A stretch of DNA of 64,000 bases from G965197405 sp965197405 (GTDB taxonomy: Bacteria > Chloroflexota > Dehalococcoidia > Lucifugimonadales > JAGWBF01). Below are positions 16,446 to 25,261 of the stretch, piece after piece. Within the stretch, counting starts at the first letter, position 1; each line of letters begins with the position of its first letter. A program made the position numbers and the translations under genes. The notes beneath the pieces are model-generated. The model was not told the DNA's origin, did no database searches, and saw only the letters and a list, made by a program, of their open reading frames with translations. The stretch covers positions 372,001 to 436,000 of the forward strand of contig OZ240206.1 of NCBI GenBank assembly GCA_965197405.1. Direction: 5' to 3'.

Positions 16446-17396
16446 ATGACGACATTCGGATGCACCTTTAACAACCGGGGACCCCTGGCCACGCCGGAGA
16501 ACCTTCGCACGCTGGCCACGCGTGCCGAGGAGTTGGGGTTCGACCACCTGTGGGTCAGCGACCACATCGTCGTTCCCACCCAGATCGCCTCTCCCTACCC
16601 ATACGCCCCCACAGGGGATGCTCCCTTTGCTTCCAGGGAGACCTACTGCGAGCCTCTGGCAGCGCTGTGCTACCTGGCAGCCTGTACCCAGCGCATCAAG
16701 CTGGGCACCCACGTGCTCGTCCTGCCATATCGAGAACCCGTCCTCACGGCTAAGATAGTGTCCACCCTGGACTACATGTCCGGCGGGCGCGTCATCCTGG
16801 GGATAGGCGTCGGCTGGATGGAAGAGGAGTTCAAGGCCCTGGGACTGGATACCTTCGCAGAGCGCGGCGCGGTGAGCGACGAGTACATCCGCATCTTCAA
16901 GGAGCTGTGGACCAAGGAGGACCCGGAGTTCCAGGGCCGCTATTCCCAGTTTTCGGGAATCCATTTCTACCCCAAGCCCGTCCAGAAGCCCCACCCGCCC
17001 ATCTGGGTGGGAGGCCATACAACCCAGGCCATAAGGCGCGCCGCCAGGCTGGGAGACGGCTGGCTGCCCATAGGTCTGAGGCCGCCCGCCGAGCTGGAAC
17101 CCGAGGAGATGGCGGACCTCACCGACCGCCTCCGGGACATGACCGAGAAGGAGGGCCGCCCGAGGGAGGAAGTGGACGTAGTCTTCAGCGCCAACGTGAG
17201 CTTCAGGTCTCCCGCATCCGCACCAGGCCCCAACCCCACCCTGACGGGCAGCGCCGAGGAGGTCGGGGCGGACATCGTCCTCTATCAGCAGGTGGGAGTG
17301 CAGCACTTCATATTCGGCTTTGAGGGGGATACCACAGAGCAGATACTGGAGAATATGGAGCGGTTCGCCAAAGAGGTGCGGCCTCAGGTGGCGTGA
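16446..17396 (+). CDS. LLM-class (luciferase-like) F420/flavin-dependent oxidoreductase
   Basis: The 316-residue TIM-barrel protein belongs to the luciferase-like monooxygenase/F420 oxidoreductase superfamily. Seen are TRAEELGFDHLWVSDHIVVP, RIKLGTHVLVLPYREPVLTAK, LDYMSGGRVILGIGVGWMEEEF and HPPIWVGGHTTQAIRRAARLGDGW. It transfers hydride using F420 or flavin to an unknown substrate. The internal form matches the F420-dependent group (TIGR03619-like) more than two-component monooxygenases, but cofactor choice is inference. It follows the gamma-glutamyltransferase gene closely, and a PAC2 gene begins about 50 bases downstream, so the three may be co-transcribed. Confidence 0.92.
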   Translation: MTTFGCTFNNRGPLATPENLRTLATRAEELGFDHLWVSDHIVVPTQIASPYPYAPTGDAPFASRETYCEPLAALCYLAACTQRIKLGTHVLVLPYREPVLTAKIVSTLDYMSGGRVILGIGVGWMEEEFKALGLDTFAERGAVSDEYIRIFKELWTKEDPEFQGRYSQFSGIHFYPKPVQKPHPPIWVGGHTTQAIRRAARLGDGWLPIGLRPPAELEPEEMADLTDRLRDMTEKEGRPREEVDVVFSANVSFRSPASAPGPNPTLTGSAEEVGADIVLYQQVGVQHFIFGFEGDTTEQILENMERFAKEVRPQVA

Positions 17397-17446
17397 ATGG
17401 ACTTCAAGGGGTTGAAAAAGTCTCGTCCATCTGCCAAGATAAGAGC

Positions 17447-18358
17447 ATGAGAATAGGAGCATTCGAGCTACACGAGCCGGTCCCTGAGCTTAGAGAGCCC
17501 CACATCTTCACCATGGTGCGACCGTGGGTGGACGTGGGCAGCGCGGTGAGCCTGACCCTGGCCGCCTTGGAGCGTCACTTCGGGGCCAAGGAGTTGGGAA
17601 AGCTGGCCCGTCCAGGCAACTTCTTCGACTTCACCCGCTATCGTCCCACCCTCCGCCTTGTGAATGGCCGTCGTGAGGTCAGAGTACCCAACAGCGTCAT
17701 CAACTACGCCCAGCCCCCGGGTGGGCCGGACCTGGTCTTCTTCCACTTGCAGGAACCCCACGCTTTCGGCGAAGAGTATGCCGAATCCGTCCTGCAAGTC
17801 TTTAAGCACCTTCGCATCAGGCGCTACTGCAGGCTGGGGGCGATGTACGATGCCGTGCCACACACCAAGCCCCTGCTGGTCACCGGCGACACCGGCAACG
17901 TGCCCGTCAAAGGTAACGGAGGCAACCTTCGCAAAAGGAGGAATACCTACCAGGGGCCTACCAGCATCATGAACCTGGTCTCTGACGGGGTTCCCAAGCT
18001 CGGCCTTGAGATTGACACCATCTTCTTCACAGTACACCTGCCCCAGTACGTCCAGCTGGAGGAGGACTACGCCGGGTCCGCGCGCTTGCTGGAGACACTC
18101 TCTTCGATTTACGACCTCCCCCCTGACCTGCCTCCCACCGCGAGAGGACAGCGACAGTACAGCGAGCTAAGCCGGTCAGTGGAGCGCAACCAGGAGCTTC
18201 AGGCCCTCATCAAGCGGATGGAGCAGCAATACGACGCTGACGAGACCGCCAGAGAGGAAACCACGCCGTCATCGAGCCTCTCGCCGGAAGTGGAGCAGTT
18301 CCTCCAGGAGATGGACCGGCGCTTTAGCGACCCGGAGCAGCCCGGCGGGGGTACATAG
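17447..18358 (+). CDS. PAC2-family protein (proteasome assembly chaperone 2-like)
   Basis: The product has 303 residues from the ATG at 17447; the frame extends 18 residues upstream to an overlapping ATG, but MRIGAFELHEPVPELREPHI is the natural family start. The PAC2 fold is seen in VRPWVDVGSAVSLTLAALERHFGAKELGKL and DFTRYRPTLRLVNGRREVRVPN. The C-terminal tail (from about 235) is charged and helical with a likely coiled coil. In archaea and actinobacteria PAC2 proteins occur with proteasome or ATP-grasp genes; none is adjacent here. A second PAC2 gene lies at 23104. Role unknown. Confidence 0.85.
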   Translation: MRIGAFELHEPVPELREPHIFTMVRPWVDVGSAVSLTLAALERHFGAKELGKLARPGNFFDFTRYRPTLRLVNGRREVRVPNSVINYAQPPGGPDLVFFHLQEPHAFGEEYAESVLQVFKHLRIRRYCRLGAMYDAVPHTKPLLVTGDTGNVPVKGNGGNLRKRRNTYQGPTSIMNLVSDGVPKLGLEIDTIFFTVHLPQYVQLEEDYAGSARLLETLSSIYDLPPDLPPTARGQRQYSELSRSVERNQELQALIKRMEQQYDADETAREETTPSSSLSPEVEQFLQEMDRRFSDPEQPGGGT

Positions 18359-18433
18359 CTCCAACCCCGCGAGCTTTGTCCAAAAGGCCCTGCCCTGCCA
18401 CTATTCAGTATAGCTTGAAGGCGGTCTATGCTC

Positions 18434-18439
18434 TATAAT
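18434..18439 (+). promoter_or_regulatory. Possible -10 element (TATAAT)
   Basis: A perfect TATAAT lies 50 bases before the ATG at 18490. The nearest TTGAAG is only 13 bases upstream, too close for a standard -35, so the promoter call is tentative. Confidence 0.35.
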
Positions 18440-18489
18440 GTGCCTGGAAGCCTTTGACATCGAAGGGCGCCCGGCCCACAGGGGTTACG

Positions 18490-19239
18490 ATGGACGTAAG
18501 TTTCGATAGAGGGGACCCTCAGAGGCCCAAAGGCCATGCCCTGGCCTATTTCCGCACTCATGCAGAGCCCGACAAGGTCTATGCCACCTACATAATAGTC
18601 CTGCCCGTCTCGGTGGACTTCGCCAAGTACGTCCCGCCCTTCCTGGCATCCCACGTAGGCAGTATGCCCCTGAGCGACCTTTCCGCCTTCTCCCTGCCGC
18701 CGGTGCCCGAGGAAGTCGCCAGCTACGAGGAGCTTCAGCGCCTGTCCGAGATGCGGAATGACGACCTCCTGTACGCGGGCACCATGCGCTCCTTCGACCT
18801 GCCCGAGATGATGCAGGCGGTGAGCGACGTAGTCCAACACTACTCGCAGAGGTGGTCGGACTATATCAAGTCCACCGTGGTCATCGAGGGCGAGAAGGAA
18901 GAGGCTTCGCCCGGAGTCAACGAGGTGCTATACAGCCTGATGAGCGGACGGGACAGGTTGACGGACCTATCCAAGCTGGTGGGCAAGCTGCGCTTCGCGG
19001 TGGAAGGCAACGACCATCAGACAGGCTCAGAGATGGAGGAGGAGATCCAGGTCTTGGGTCGCTACCTCCCTGAGAACTACTATATACCCAGGCTGCTCCA
19101 GGCAGTCATGGACTCCTCCGCCAGAGGGGCCCGGCTGGCCCAACTCTACCTTGACCGGTGCTACAAGCTCTCCAATGGCGACGATGCCGGCGCCCGGGAC
19201 CTGGAGCAAGAGATTGAAGCCTTCAAAGCCTCCGGATAA
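18490..19239 (+). CDS. Hypothetical protein upstream of recF
   Basis: I do not recognise the family. From the ATG at 18490 (AGGGG 6 bases upstream) it has 249 residues with no signal peptide. The N-terminal half contains beta-rich stretches (GHALAYFRTHAEPDKVYATYIIVLPVSVDFAKYVPPFL). The C-terminal half is helical and acidic (VLYSLMSGRDRLTDLSKLVGKL, EMEEEIQVLGRYLPENYYIPRLLQAVMDSS). It lies between a PAC2 gene and recF on the same strand, ending 62 bases before recF. Position suggests a housekeeping or DNA-related accessory role, but that is weak inference. Confidence 0.75.
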   Translation: MDVSFDRGDPQRPKGHALAYFRTHAEPDKVYATYIIVLPVSVDFAKYVPPFLASHVGSMPLSDLSAFSLPPVPEEVASYEELQRLSEMRNDDLLYAGTMRSFDLPEMMQAVSDVVQHYSQRWSDYIKSTVVIEGEKEEASPGVNEVLYSLMSGRDRLTDLSKLVGKLRFAVEGNDHQTGSEMEEEIQVLGRYLPENYYIPRLLQAVMDSSARGARLAQLYLDRCYKLSNGDDAGARDLEQEIEAFKASG

Positions 19240-19301
19240 CCCGCTCCTCTCATGTAGCGCTGGCTGAGACCTATCCGGTCCTCCCCTAATCGGAGTATAA
19301 G

Positions 19302-20483
19302 GTGTACCTGTCCCATTTGAGTCTGACCAATTTCCGCAATTTCATTCATCTGGAGTTGGACTTGCCCCCTGGGATAGTGGTGCTTTTCGGAAGAAACGCC
19401 CAGGGCAAGACCAGCCTCCTCGAGGCCATCTACCTGCTGGCTATCGCCAGGTCTTTCCGGGCCGAAAACGAGCATGAGATGGTAAACTGGCAGGCCGCTG
19501 GCGAAGAGGGCGGCGCTCTGGTATCCGGGACTATCGAAAAGTTGAACGAGAGGCTGCGAGTATACATAGGCTACCAGTACGTCCCGACACCGGAGAGCAA
19601 GTCCCGCCCATTTGGAGTGCGGAGGCAGATAAGTGTCAGCAGAGTGAAGCGGACCGCCGCCGAGCTTGTGGGTCTGGTCAACGCTGTCCTTTTCAACGCC
19701 GAAGACATAGAGCTTGTCCAGGGCGCCCCCTCCTTCCGAAGACGCTACCTGGACATACTCATGTCCCAGGTGGACCCGCCTTATGTCAAGTCCCTCCAGC
19801 GCTATCAGCGCGTCCTCCATCAGAGGAACCGCCTGCTCAGGCTGCTGTCGGAAGGGAGGGCAGGGGAGGATGAGCTTGCTTTCTGGAACGAGGAGCTGGC
19901 AAAGGAGGGGTCCTGGATAGTGGAGCAGCGGCATAAGGCGATGGCCCTGCTCGCCACCCTTTGCCACAAGGTCCACGGGGAGCTTACGGGCGCGGCGGAG
20001 GAGCTTAAGGTCAAGTACAGGCCCAACGTGCCACGGTACGCGCAGGTGGGCAGCGTTCAGGAGACCCAGCAGGAGTTCATGGCAGCCCTGGACTCCTCCA
20101 GGGCAAGGGAGCTGCGACTCAGCTCAACGGTGGTCGGCCCCCATCGCGATGATTTCGAACTTCTGGTGAACGACGTGGATATGGGGACTTACGCCTCCAG
20201 GGGCCAGGCGAGGACCTTGGCCTTGAGCTTGAGACTGGCCGAGGCCGCCTACCTGTCCTCGGCCAGAGAAGAGGGACCCATAGTGCTGCTGGACGATGTA
20301 CTGTCCGAGATGGACTCCTCCCGCAGGAGCCACGTGCTGGACAAAGTCGTCCAGTACCGGCAAGTAATCATCACCACTACCGACCTGGAGCCTATCCGGA
20401 AAAGCTCCCTTGCCGTTGCTGACTGCCTTCAGGTGGAAGGTGGCAGCGTATCCAGGGCCGCGGCTCAGCTCATTTCCCCATAG
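19302..20483 (+). CDS. recF: DNA replication and repair protein RecF
   Basis: RecF is an SMC-like ATPase that loads RecA at gaps with RecO and RecR. The 393-residue product has the Walker A GRNAQGKTS near residue 30, the RecF-specific NAVLFNAEDIELVQGAPSFRRRYLD near 126-150, the ABC signature ASRGQARTLALSLRLAEA near 290, and Walker B VLLDDVLSEMD near 328. Length is normal for RecF. The start is a GTG at 19302. Unlike the common dnaA-dnaN-recF-gyrB arrangement, neither dnaA nor dnaN is adjacent; gyrA is present but 37 kb away. Confidence 0.96.
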   Translation: MYLSHLSLTNFRNFIHLELDLPPGIVVLFGRNAQGKTSLLEAIYLLAIARSFRAENEHEMVNWQAAGEEGGALVSGTIEKLNERLRVYIGYQYVPTPESKSRPFGVRRQISVSRVKRTAAELVGLVNAVLFNAEDIELVQGAPSFRRRYLDILMSQVDPPYVKSLQRYQRVLHQRNRLLRLLSEGRAGEDELAFWNEELAKEGSWIVEQRHKAMALLATLCHKVHGELTGAAEELKVKYRPNVPRYAQVGSVQETQQEFMAALDSSRARELRLSSTVVGPHRDDFELLVNDVDMGTYASRGQARTLALSLRLAEAAYLSSAREEGPIVLLDDVLSEMDSSRRSHVLDKVVQYRQVIITTTDLEPIRKSSLAVADCLQVEGGSVSRAAAQLISP

Positions 20484-20599
20484 CAACCCATCGGTCCTCC
20501 GGCAGCTTCTTGGGAGGCGAGGGCATGGGGCGGTCTCGCTCATAGAGCGGCAAAGCCCCGCCGTTACTCTGCATAACCGCTACTTTGAAGGAGCCTTCT

Positions 20600-21412
20600 A
20601 TGGCCGAGCTTACCGGAGAGTTGGGAAAGGGCATCCAGCGGGCCTCCGGCTTCATGGTCGCTTCCAGACACCTGGTCGCCCTGGTGGGAGCCGGCATGTC
20701 CGTGGAGAGCGGCATACCCTCCTTTCGAGGTCCTGATGGCCTGTGGAATCGCTACGGGGAACCGGCCTCGCTGAGCTACAAGGGATTCATCAGCGACCCC
20801 GCCGCGTGGTGGGAGAAGCGGTTGCGGGACGAGCAGGAGCCTGGAAACGCCACCTATGAGCTAAAAAAGGCCGCGGACCGGGCCGGGCCGAACCCCGGTC
20901 ATTACGCCCTTGTGGAGCTGGAGCGCATGGGCGTGCTGAAGCATATAATAACCCAGAACGTGGATGACCTCCATCGCAGGGCGCGGAGCGTCAACGTGGC
21001 GGAGATTCACGGCAACCGTACCAAGCTGCGCTGCCTCGGCTGCGGTGTGCGCACGCCCAGGGCCGAGTTCCCCATAACCAAAACACCGCCACGCTGCCGC
21101 GAGTGCGGCGACATAATCAAGATAGACAGCGTCATGTTCGGCGAGTCCATACCGCCGGACGTTTTGGCGGTGTGCGTTGAGCAAACGGAGAAGTGCGACT
21201 GTATGCTTATGATAGGGACCTCGGGGACCGTACATCCGGCTGCCAGCTTGCCCATAGCGGCCCGCCGGAGGGGGGCCAGGCTCATCGAGGTCAACCCCCA
21301 TAAGACGCCCCTATCCACCGGGGCCGACGTAGTGCTCAGTGGCCCTTCAGGCGAGGTCTTACCCCTGCTGATAGCCGGAGTTAAAGGGGAATTGAGCAGG
21401 ACTGGGCGTTAA
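20600..21412 (+). CDS. Sir2-family NAD-dependent protein deacylase
   Basis: The product has 270 residues from the ATG at 20600, with GAAGGAG 6 bases upstream. It removes acyl groups from lysines while consuming NAD. Motifs in order are GAGMSVESGIPSFRG, TQNVDDLHRRA, the catalytic EIHGN, two zinc-binding Cys pairs (CLGCG and CRECGD), and MIGTSGTVHPAASLP. These make a complete, active-looking sirtuin. It follows recF by about 115 bases on the same strand. The absence of the Ala-Tyr-Arg desuccinylase motif near GLWNRYG cannot be settled without alignment, so I do not call it cobB. Confidence 0.94.
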   Translation: MAELTGELGKGIQRASGFMVASRHLVALVGAGMSVESGIPSFRGPDGLWNRYGEPASLSYKGFISDPAAWWEKRLRDEQEPGNATYELKKAADRAGPNPGHYALVELERMGVLKHIITQNVDDLHRRARSVNVAEIHGNRTKLRCLGCGVRTPRAEFPITKTPPRCRECGDIIKIDSVMFGESIPPDVLAVCVEQTEKCDCMLMIGTSGTVHPAASLPIAARRRGARLIEVNPHKTPLSTGADVVLSGPSGEVLPLLIAGVKGELSRTGR

Positions 21413-21453
21413 GGCGGACTACATGGACTATCACCCAGGCGTGACTGTAACCC

Positions 21454-22632
21454 TCAGCCGCGTTTCGGACCCTCGATTCCATCGCTGGCGTCGCCCGGAT
21501 CAGAGGATATATGGGCATCCCGCCGTCGGTTTACACTCGCAACAACTTCCGTCTCCCACCCCTTGGGGAACTGGAGGCTTCGGACCGGGTAGTTGATTAC
21601 AATCTCTTCTTCTTTGAGCCGGCCATGCAGTCGCTTGACAAGGTCGGACTGCACTTCGTAGCTGGCAAGCCGGTCCTTCGCCTGGATGAAAAGCCAGAAA
21701 TTGACGTTGGATTCGCCGAAGCTATCGTACCCGAACCAGGCGCCATACTCCTTTACGGCGCCGTCGTTAGTATCCAGCAGGTCATTCATTACCTCCATGC
21801 AGACCCGCTCCACGCGTTCCAAGTCGTTGCCGTAGCCTACTCCGCAGGTCAGGAAGACGTTTACCGGCAGGACCGGCTGGTGATAATTGGTGATCATCGT
21901 ATCGGCAAACTTGGAGTTGGGAACCACAACGAGGTTATTGAGCCAGGTGCGTATGTGAGTGCTCCGCCAGCCCACGCCGACTACGTAGCCCGAGATGCCG
22001 TTCTCCAACTCGACGTAGTCCCCCTCCGCGATGACCCCTTCCGTCATCACGTAGGTCCCCGCAAACAGGTTTGCCAGAGTGGGTTGCAGGGCCAGCCCCA
22101 CCGCGAGACCGCCAAGGCCGAGTCCGGCAATCAGGGGGCTTATGTTGATATTCAGCTGGTCTAGGACCAACAAAACACCCAAAGAGTAGACCACCCCCAA
22201 CAGGACTTTCCGCAGCAGGGGAAAAAGCTGCTCGTCCAGAGTCGTCTCGGTGCGTGGGGCCACGATCTCCAAGTACCAACCTATGAATGCAGAGAGAAGG
22301 GAGGCTACCGCAGTTACGACTACGATGATGCCAAGAAGGCCGGCAATCGTGCCTACAACATTCTGCGAACCTTGACTCAAGTCCAAGGGGACCGTGAGGG
22401 CCAGGTAGCCACCCAGGACCATCACGCCAACGCCAACGGGACGTCGAACGGCCAGCACCAAACGGGTATCCAGGCTGGTCCTGGTCCTATTGGTGAGTCG
22501 GATGACAAGGGGAAATATGAACTTGCCCAGGACTGCGCCGAAGATTATGGAGAACAGGAAAATGGATATGGCTACTGTGACCTCCAGCCACAGCTCGTCT
22601 CCGATTCCGACGTTGCTCTGGGAAGAATACAT
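21454..22632 (-). CDS. MscS-family mechanosensitive ion channel
   Basis: The product has 392 residues from the ATG at 22632; an in-frame GTG 33 bases upstream is possible, and neither site has a strong ribosome binding site. Four or five hydrophobic segments precede the channel domain. The pore helix PLIAGLGLGGLAVGLALQPTLANLFAG is the characteristic Gly/Ala-rich MscS TM3. It is followed by the beta domain (GDYVELENGISGYVVGVGWRSTHIRTWLNNLVVVPNSKF), which is almost diagnostic, and a cytoplasmic alpha/beta domain. It releases solutes during osmotic downshock in the inner membrane. It is convergent with the Sir2 gene. Confidence 0.95.
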   Translation of the reverse strand: MYSSQSNVGIGDELWLEVTVAISIFLFSIIFGAVLGKFIFPLVIRLTNRTRTSLDTRLVLAVRRPVGVGVMVLGGYLALTVPLDLSQGSQNVVGTIAGLLGIIVVVTAVASLLSAFIGWYLEIVAPRTETTLDEQLFPLLRKVLLGVVYSLGVLLVLDQLNINISPLIAGLGLGGLAVGLALQPTLANLFAGTYVMTEGVIAEGDYVELENGISGYVVGVGWRSTHIRTWLNNLVVVPNSKFADTMITNYHQPVLPVNVFLTCGVGYGNDLERVERVCMEVMNDLLDTNDGAVKEYGAWFGYDSFGESNVNFWLFIQAKDRLASYEVQSDLVKRLHGRLKEEEIVINYPVRSLQFPKGWETEVVASVNRRRDAHISSDPGDASDGIEGPKRG

Positions 22633-22745
22633 GTGCGAATACCGCTCTGATTGGCGAGAGTCCACAAATATAGCGCCGTATTATGTGTAAGAGGGCGCTT
22701 TTGGAACGAGTGTAGAGGGAGACCTTGAACGCTGTCAATCCCTCT

Positions 22746-22993
22746 GTAGATGCACATGACCGTGCGAGATGGTTCATTTCATTGTCACCCCAAGCGGAGC
22801 GAGGGGTCTAGGGTCCTGGCTGGCGGCTGTGTTTTTCTGGCCGGTACTGCCTTGATTCCAGTTTTTGTCAGTCATCGCTTTAGATTCCTCACTCCTCTTC
22901 GCTCCGTTCGGAATGACGCGCGGCAGGGGCCTGTATTTACCCAGCGTCAAGAATGAACCAACCCCGTAGATGCACATGACCGCCCGACATGGT
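22746..22993. repeat. Family A repeat flanked by 28-bp direct repeats
   Basis: A family A palindrome (about 22776-22960) has outer ends GGTTCATT and AATGAACC and inner arms with AGCGGAGCGAGGGGTCT and CGCTCCGTTCGGAATGACG. It lies between two near-identical 28-base direct repeats (22746-22773 and 22966-22993; GTAGATGCACATGACCG plus CGA and ATGGT, three mismatches). The second direct repeat runs into a TATAAT (23006-23011) upstream of the PAC2 gene. Confidence 0.65.
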
Positions 22994-23011
22994 GGAAAGC
23001 AGTGATATAAT
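22984..23011 (+). promoter_or_regulatory. Possible promoter of the second PAC2 gene
   Basis: CCGACA (22984-22989) and TATAAT (23006-23011) are 16 bases apart and lie 93 bases before the ATG. The -10 is perfect and the -35 weak. Confidence 0.4.
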
Positions 23012-23103
23012 CTACTAAAAGAGGAGCGATAGGCCAGCCTTTCAATCAAGGTTTAGGCAAGGTCTAAAGCGACAAATAATCACTCGCATGGGAGAGACAT
23101 TTT

Positions 23104-24054
23104 ATGACTAGCGAACATCTGGTCCTCCATGAAAAGCCCTCTGCCCAATATCTGATCGCAGGCTGGGGGCCCCAGTGGTCCGACGGAGGTGAAATCTCCA
23201 GCGGTCTGCCCCAGTACCTCATAGACAAACTCGGCGCAAGAAAGATAGGTGAAATGGGGAAAAGCATCTCCATGATGTGCTACCCTTTCCAGGTGCCGGG
23301 GACCCACGACGCCTTCAGACCCGGGGCCACTTACAACGACGGACTGCCCGCCAGGGAGATGTACAGGGAAAACTATTTCTATGACGCAGGAAACGGGTTG
23401 ATTATATTTCTAGGGGAAGAGCCTTGGTTCCGCATTGACGTCTATGCCGAGGCCTTCTTTCAGGCCGTAAATGAGTTGGGCGTGAGCCAAACGGCTGCGG
23501 TGGAGGGCTACAACGGCCCTGCGCCTCCGGAGCTGGAGAGAAGCGTCAACTGCTCCTATAGCAGGCCTCACATGAAAGAAGAGATTGAGAAGTACGGCGT
23601 GAGGTTCTCCAACTATGGCAGCGACAGGAGAAGCGGCCCGACAATAGCAATGGCCCTGATTACACTGGCCCATTACAGCTACCCTGATATAGAAATGTTC
23701 AGGATTGGGTCCATGGCCCCCATGTACACTTTCCTAACTTCCAATAACGAACCGATAGGCATATCACGGGACCACAGGTCCTTCTACGACATAATGAGGA
23801 GACTAAAGGACCTGTTCAAGCTAGACATTGATCTGAGCGAGCTCAAGGCCAGCGGCGATGCGGAATCCCAGCGCCTGCAGGAGACGCTTGAAAGAATAGC
23901 GACCTCGAACCCCACGGCCAGGGAGATTATTGACAAAGCGAGGGACGACTTCAACTTTACGCCGTATGTGGAGCATGTGGAGTTGGCCCCAAAGCTGGAC
24001 CAAACTCTGGATGAGATTATAAGAAACATGCCGGAGGAGCTCGAAAACCCTTAG
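23104..24054 (+). CDS. PAC2-family protein, second copy
   Basis: The 316-residue soluble protein follows the PAC2 pattern: QYLIAGWGPQWSDGGEISSGLPQYLIDKLGARKIGEM at the N-terminus, then ENYFYDAGNGLIIFLGEEPWFRIDVYAEAFF, and SGPTIAMALITLAHYSYPDIEMF. The C-terminal 80 residues (from about 230) are charged and helical (ELKASGDAESQRLQETLERIA), like the tail of the first PAC2 protein at 17447, to which it is only distantly similar. No proteasome or ligase gene is beside it. It stands alone between a repeat-rich gap and an alpha/beta hydrolase gene. Role unknown. Confidence 0.8.
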   Translation: MTSEHLVLHEKPSAQYLIAGWGPQWSDGGEISSGLPQYLIDKLGARKIGEMGKSISMMCYPFQVPGTHDAFRPGATYNDGLPAREMYRENYFYDAGNGLIIFLGEEPWFRIDVYAEAFFQAVNELGVSQTAAVEGYNGPAPPELERSVNCSYSRPHMKEEIEKYGVRFSNYGSDRRSGPTIAMALITLAHYSYPDIEMFRIGSMAPMYTFLTSNNEPIGISRDHRSFYDIMRRLKDLFKLDIDLSELKASGDAESQRLQETLERIATSNPTAREIIDKARDDFNFTPYVEHVELAPKLDQTLDEIIRNMPEELENP

Positions 24055-24218
24055 AGGGTGTTTCCAAAGTCCCTTCTCCCCTGGCAGGAGAAGGTTAGAG
24101 CCTGCCCTGAGCCTGCCGAAGGGATGAGGGGGAGTCGTTCCAACACCTTCACCCTCACCTCAATCCTCCCCCGTCAAGGTAGAGGAGGTCTCAGGGGACC
24201 GCCTTCGTAAACATCTAA
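24055..24218. repeat. Interspersed repeat, family C, copy 2
   Basis: It begins with AGAGGGTGTTTCCAAAG directly at the PAC2 stop, carries the TTCACCCTCACCTCAATCCTC block seen at 14600, and ends near GTAAACATCT. The sequence is shared with 14536-14668, which separates a different pair of genes. Confidence 0.6.
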
Positions 24219-24245
24219 AAGTTTTGCTTTGTGAGGGACTGAATA

Positions 24246-25145
24246 GTGGACATGCGAATTCCCGATGAGAAATGGCTCCACACATCCGAGATCCGGATGC
24301 GCTACCTGGACTGGGGCAGCCCTTCGACAGGCCAGGGACATGGTCCTGAAACGACGGTGCTGGCGTTGCACGGGCTGGCCTCATCCTGCCATTGGTACGA
24401 TATAGTGATCCCATATCTCAGGGACAGCTACCGCTGCATCGCCCTGGAGCAGCGGGGCCACGGCCAGACGGACCAGCCTCCGACGGGCTACGACTGGCAG
24501 AGCGTTGCCACCGACTTCGTAGAGGCCCTGGACCGGCTGGGCCTCGAGCGAGCGGCTGTCATGGGTCACTCCTGGGGCGGGTATGTGGCCCTGAGCGTTG
24601 CCGCCAAGTACCCGGAAAGGGTCTCCAGGCTGATGCTGATAGACGGCGGGTTCATGGACTGGACCCGCTGGCGCTGGCCCGGGGCGAGCTGGGAGTGGTT
24701 CAAGAGGGTACTCAGGCCGCGGGACGTGTCCGGCACGCGGGAAGACTTCTTGAACAAGCTGCGGGAACAGCTATCGGAGTGCTGGAGCGACCGGCTTGAA
24801 AGCATAGTTATGACAATGGTACGTGTAGAGCCGGACGGCACGGTCCGAGACATATTGCAGCCTTCCAACCACGCACAGGTGCTTGATGCCCTCTGGAATG
24901 AACCACCCTCGACCATGTTCAGCCAGGTACACTGCCCCACCCTGATTGTGCCGGCAGGCCCCCGGCAGGGACAGGAAGATACGGAGTTCAGCAGGATGCG
25001 CCGTGAGATGACTGAGGCTGCACATGCAGCCATCCGGGACTCCAGGGTGGAATGGATACCGGAAACCATGCACGACATCGGCTACCACAAGCCCCAGGAG
25101 TTGGCCCAAACGCTGCTCGCCTTCCTCTCCGATGAGTCGCACTAG
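24246..25145 (+). CDS. Alpha/beta-fold hydrolase
   Basis: The product has 299 residues and starts at a GTG with GAGGGA 8 bases upstream. The alpha/beta hydrolase core is plain: LALHGLASSCHWYD (oxyanion region near 40), the nucleophile elbow MGHSWGGYVAL with Ser near residue 107, an acid in the late strands, and the C-terminal MHDIGYHKP region near 281 supplying the catalytic His. There is a helical cap domain around residues 140-210. It could be an esterase, an epoxide hydrolase-like or a C-C hydrolase; the substrate is unknown. The permease unit follows 117 bases later. Confidence 0.9.
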   Translation: MDMRIPDEKWLHTSEIRMRYLDWGSPSTGQGHGPETTVLALHGLASSCHWYDIVIPYLRDSYRCIALEQRGHGQTDQPPTGYDWQSVATDFVEALDRLGLERAAVMGHSWGGYVALSVAAKYPERVSRLMLIDGGFMDWTRWRWPGASWEWFKRVLRPRDVSGTREDFLNKLREQLSECWSDRLESIVMTMVRVEPDGTVRDILQPSNHAQVLDALWNEPPSTMFSQVHCPTLIVPAGPRQGQEDTEFSRMRREMTEAAHAAIRDSRVEWIPETMHDIGYHKPQELAQTLLAFLSDESH

Positions 25146-25261
25146 GGCCACAGCTTTCACGACGCCTTTATCCGGTGATAAGCCGGTGATAAGATTGATG
25201 AGATTTCCCGTGTGTGAATAGCCTATGAAATGAAGCGGGCCAGGAAGGGGCGTGCAAGGCC

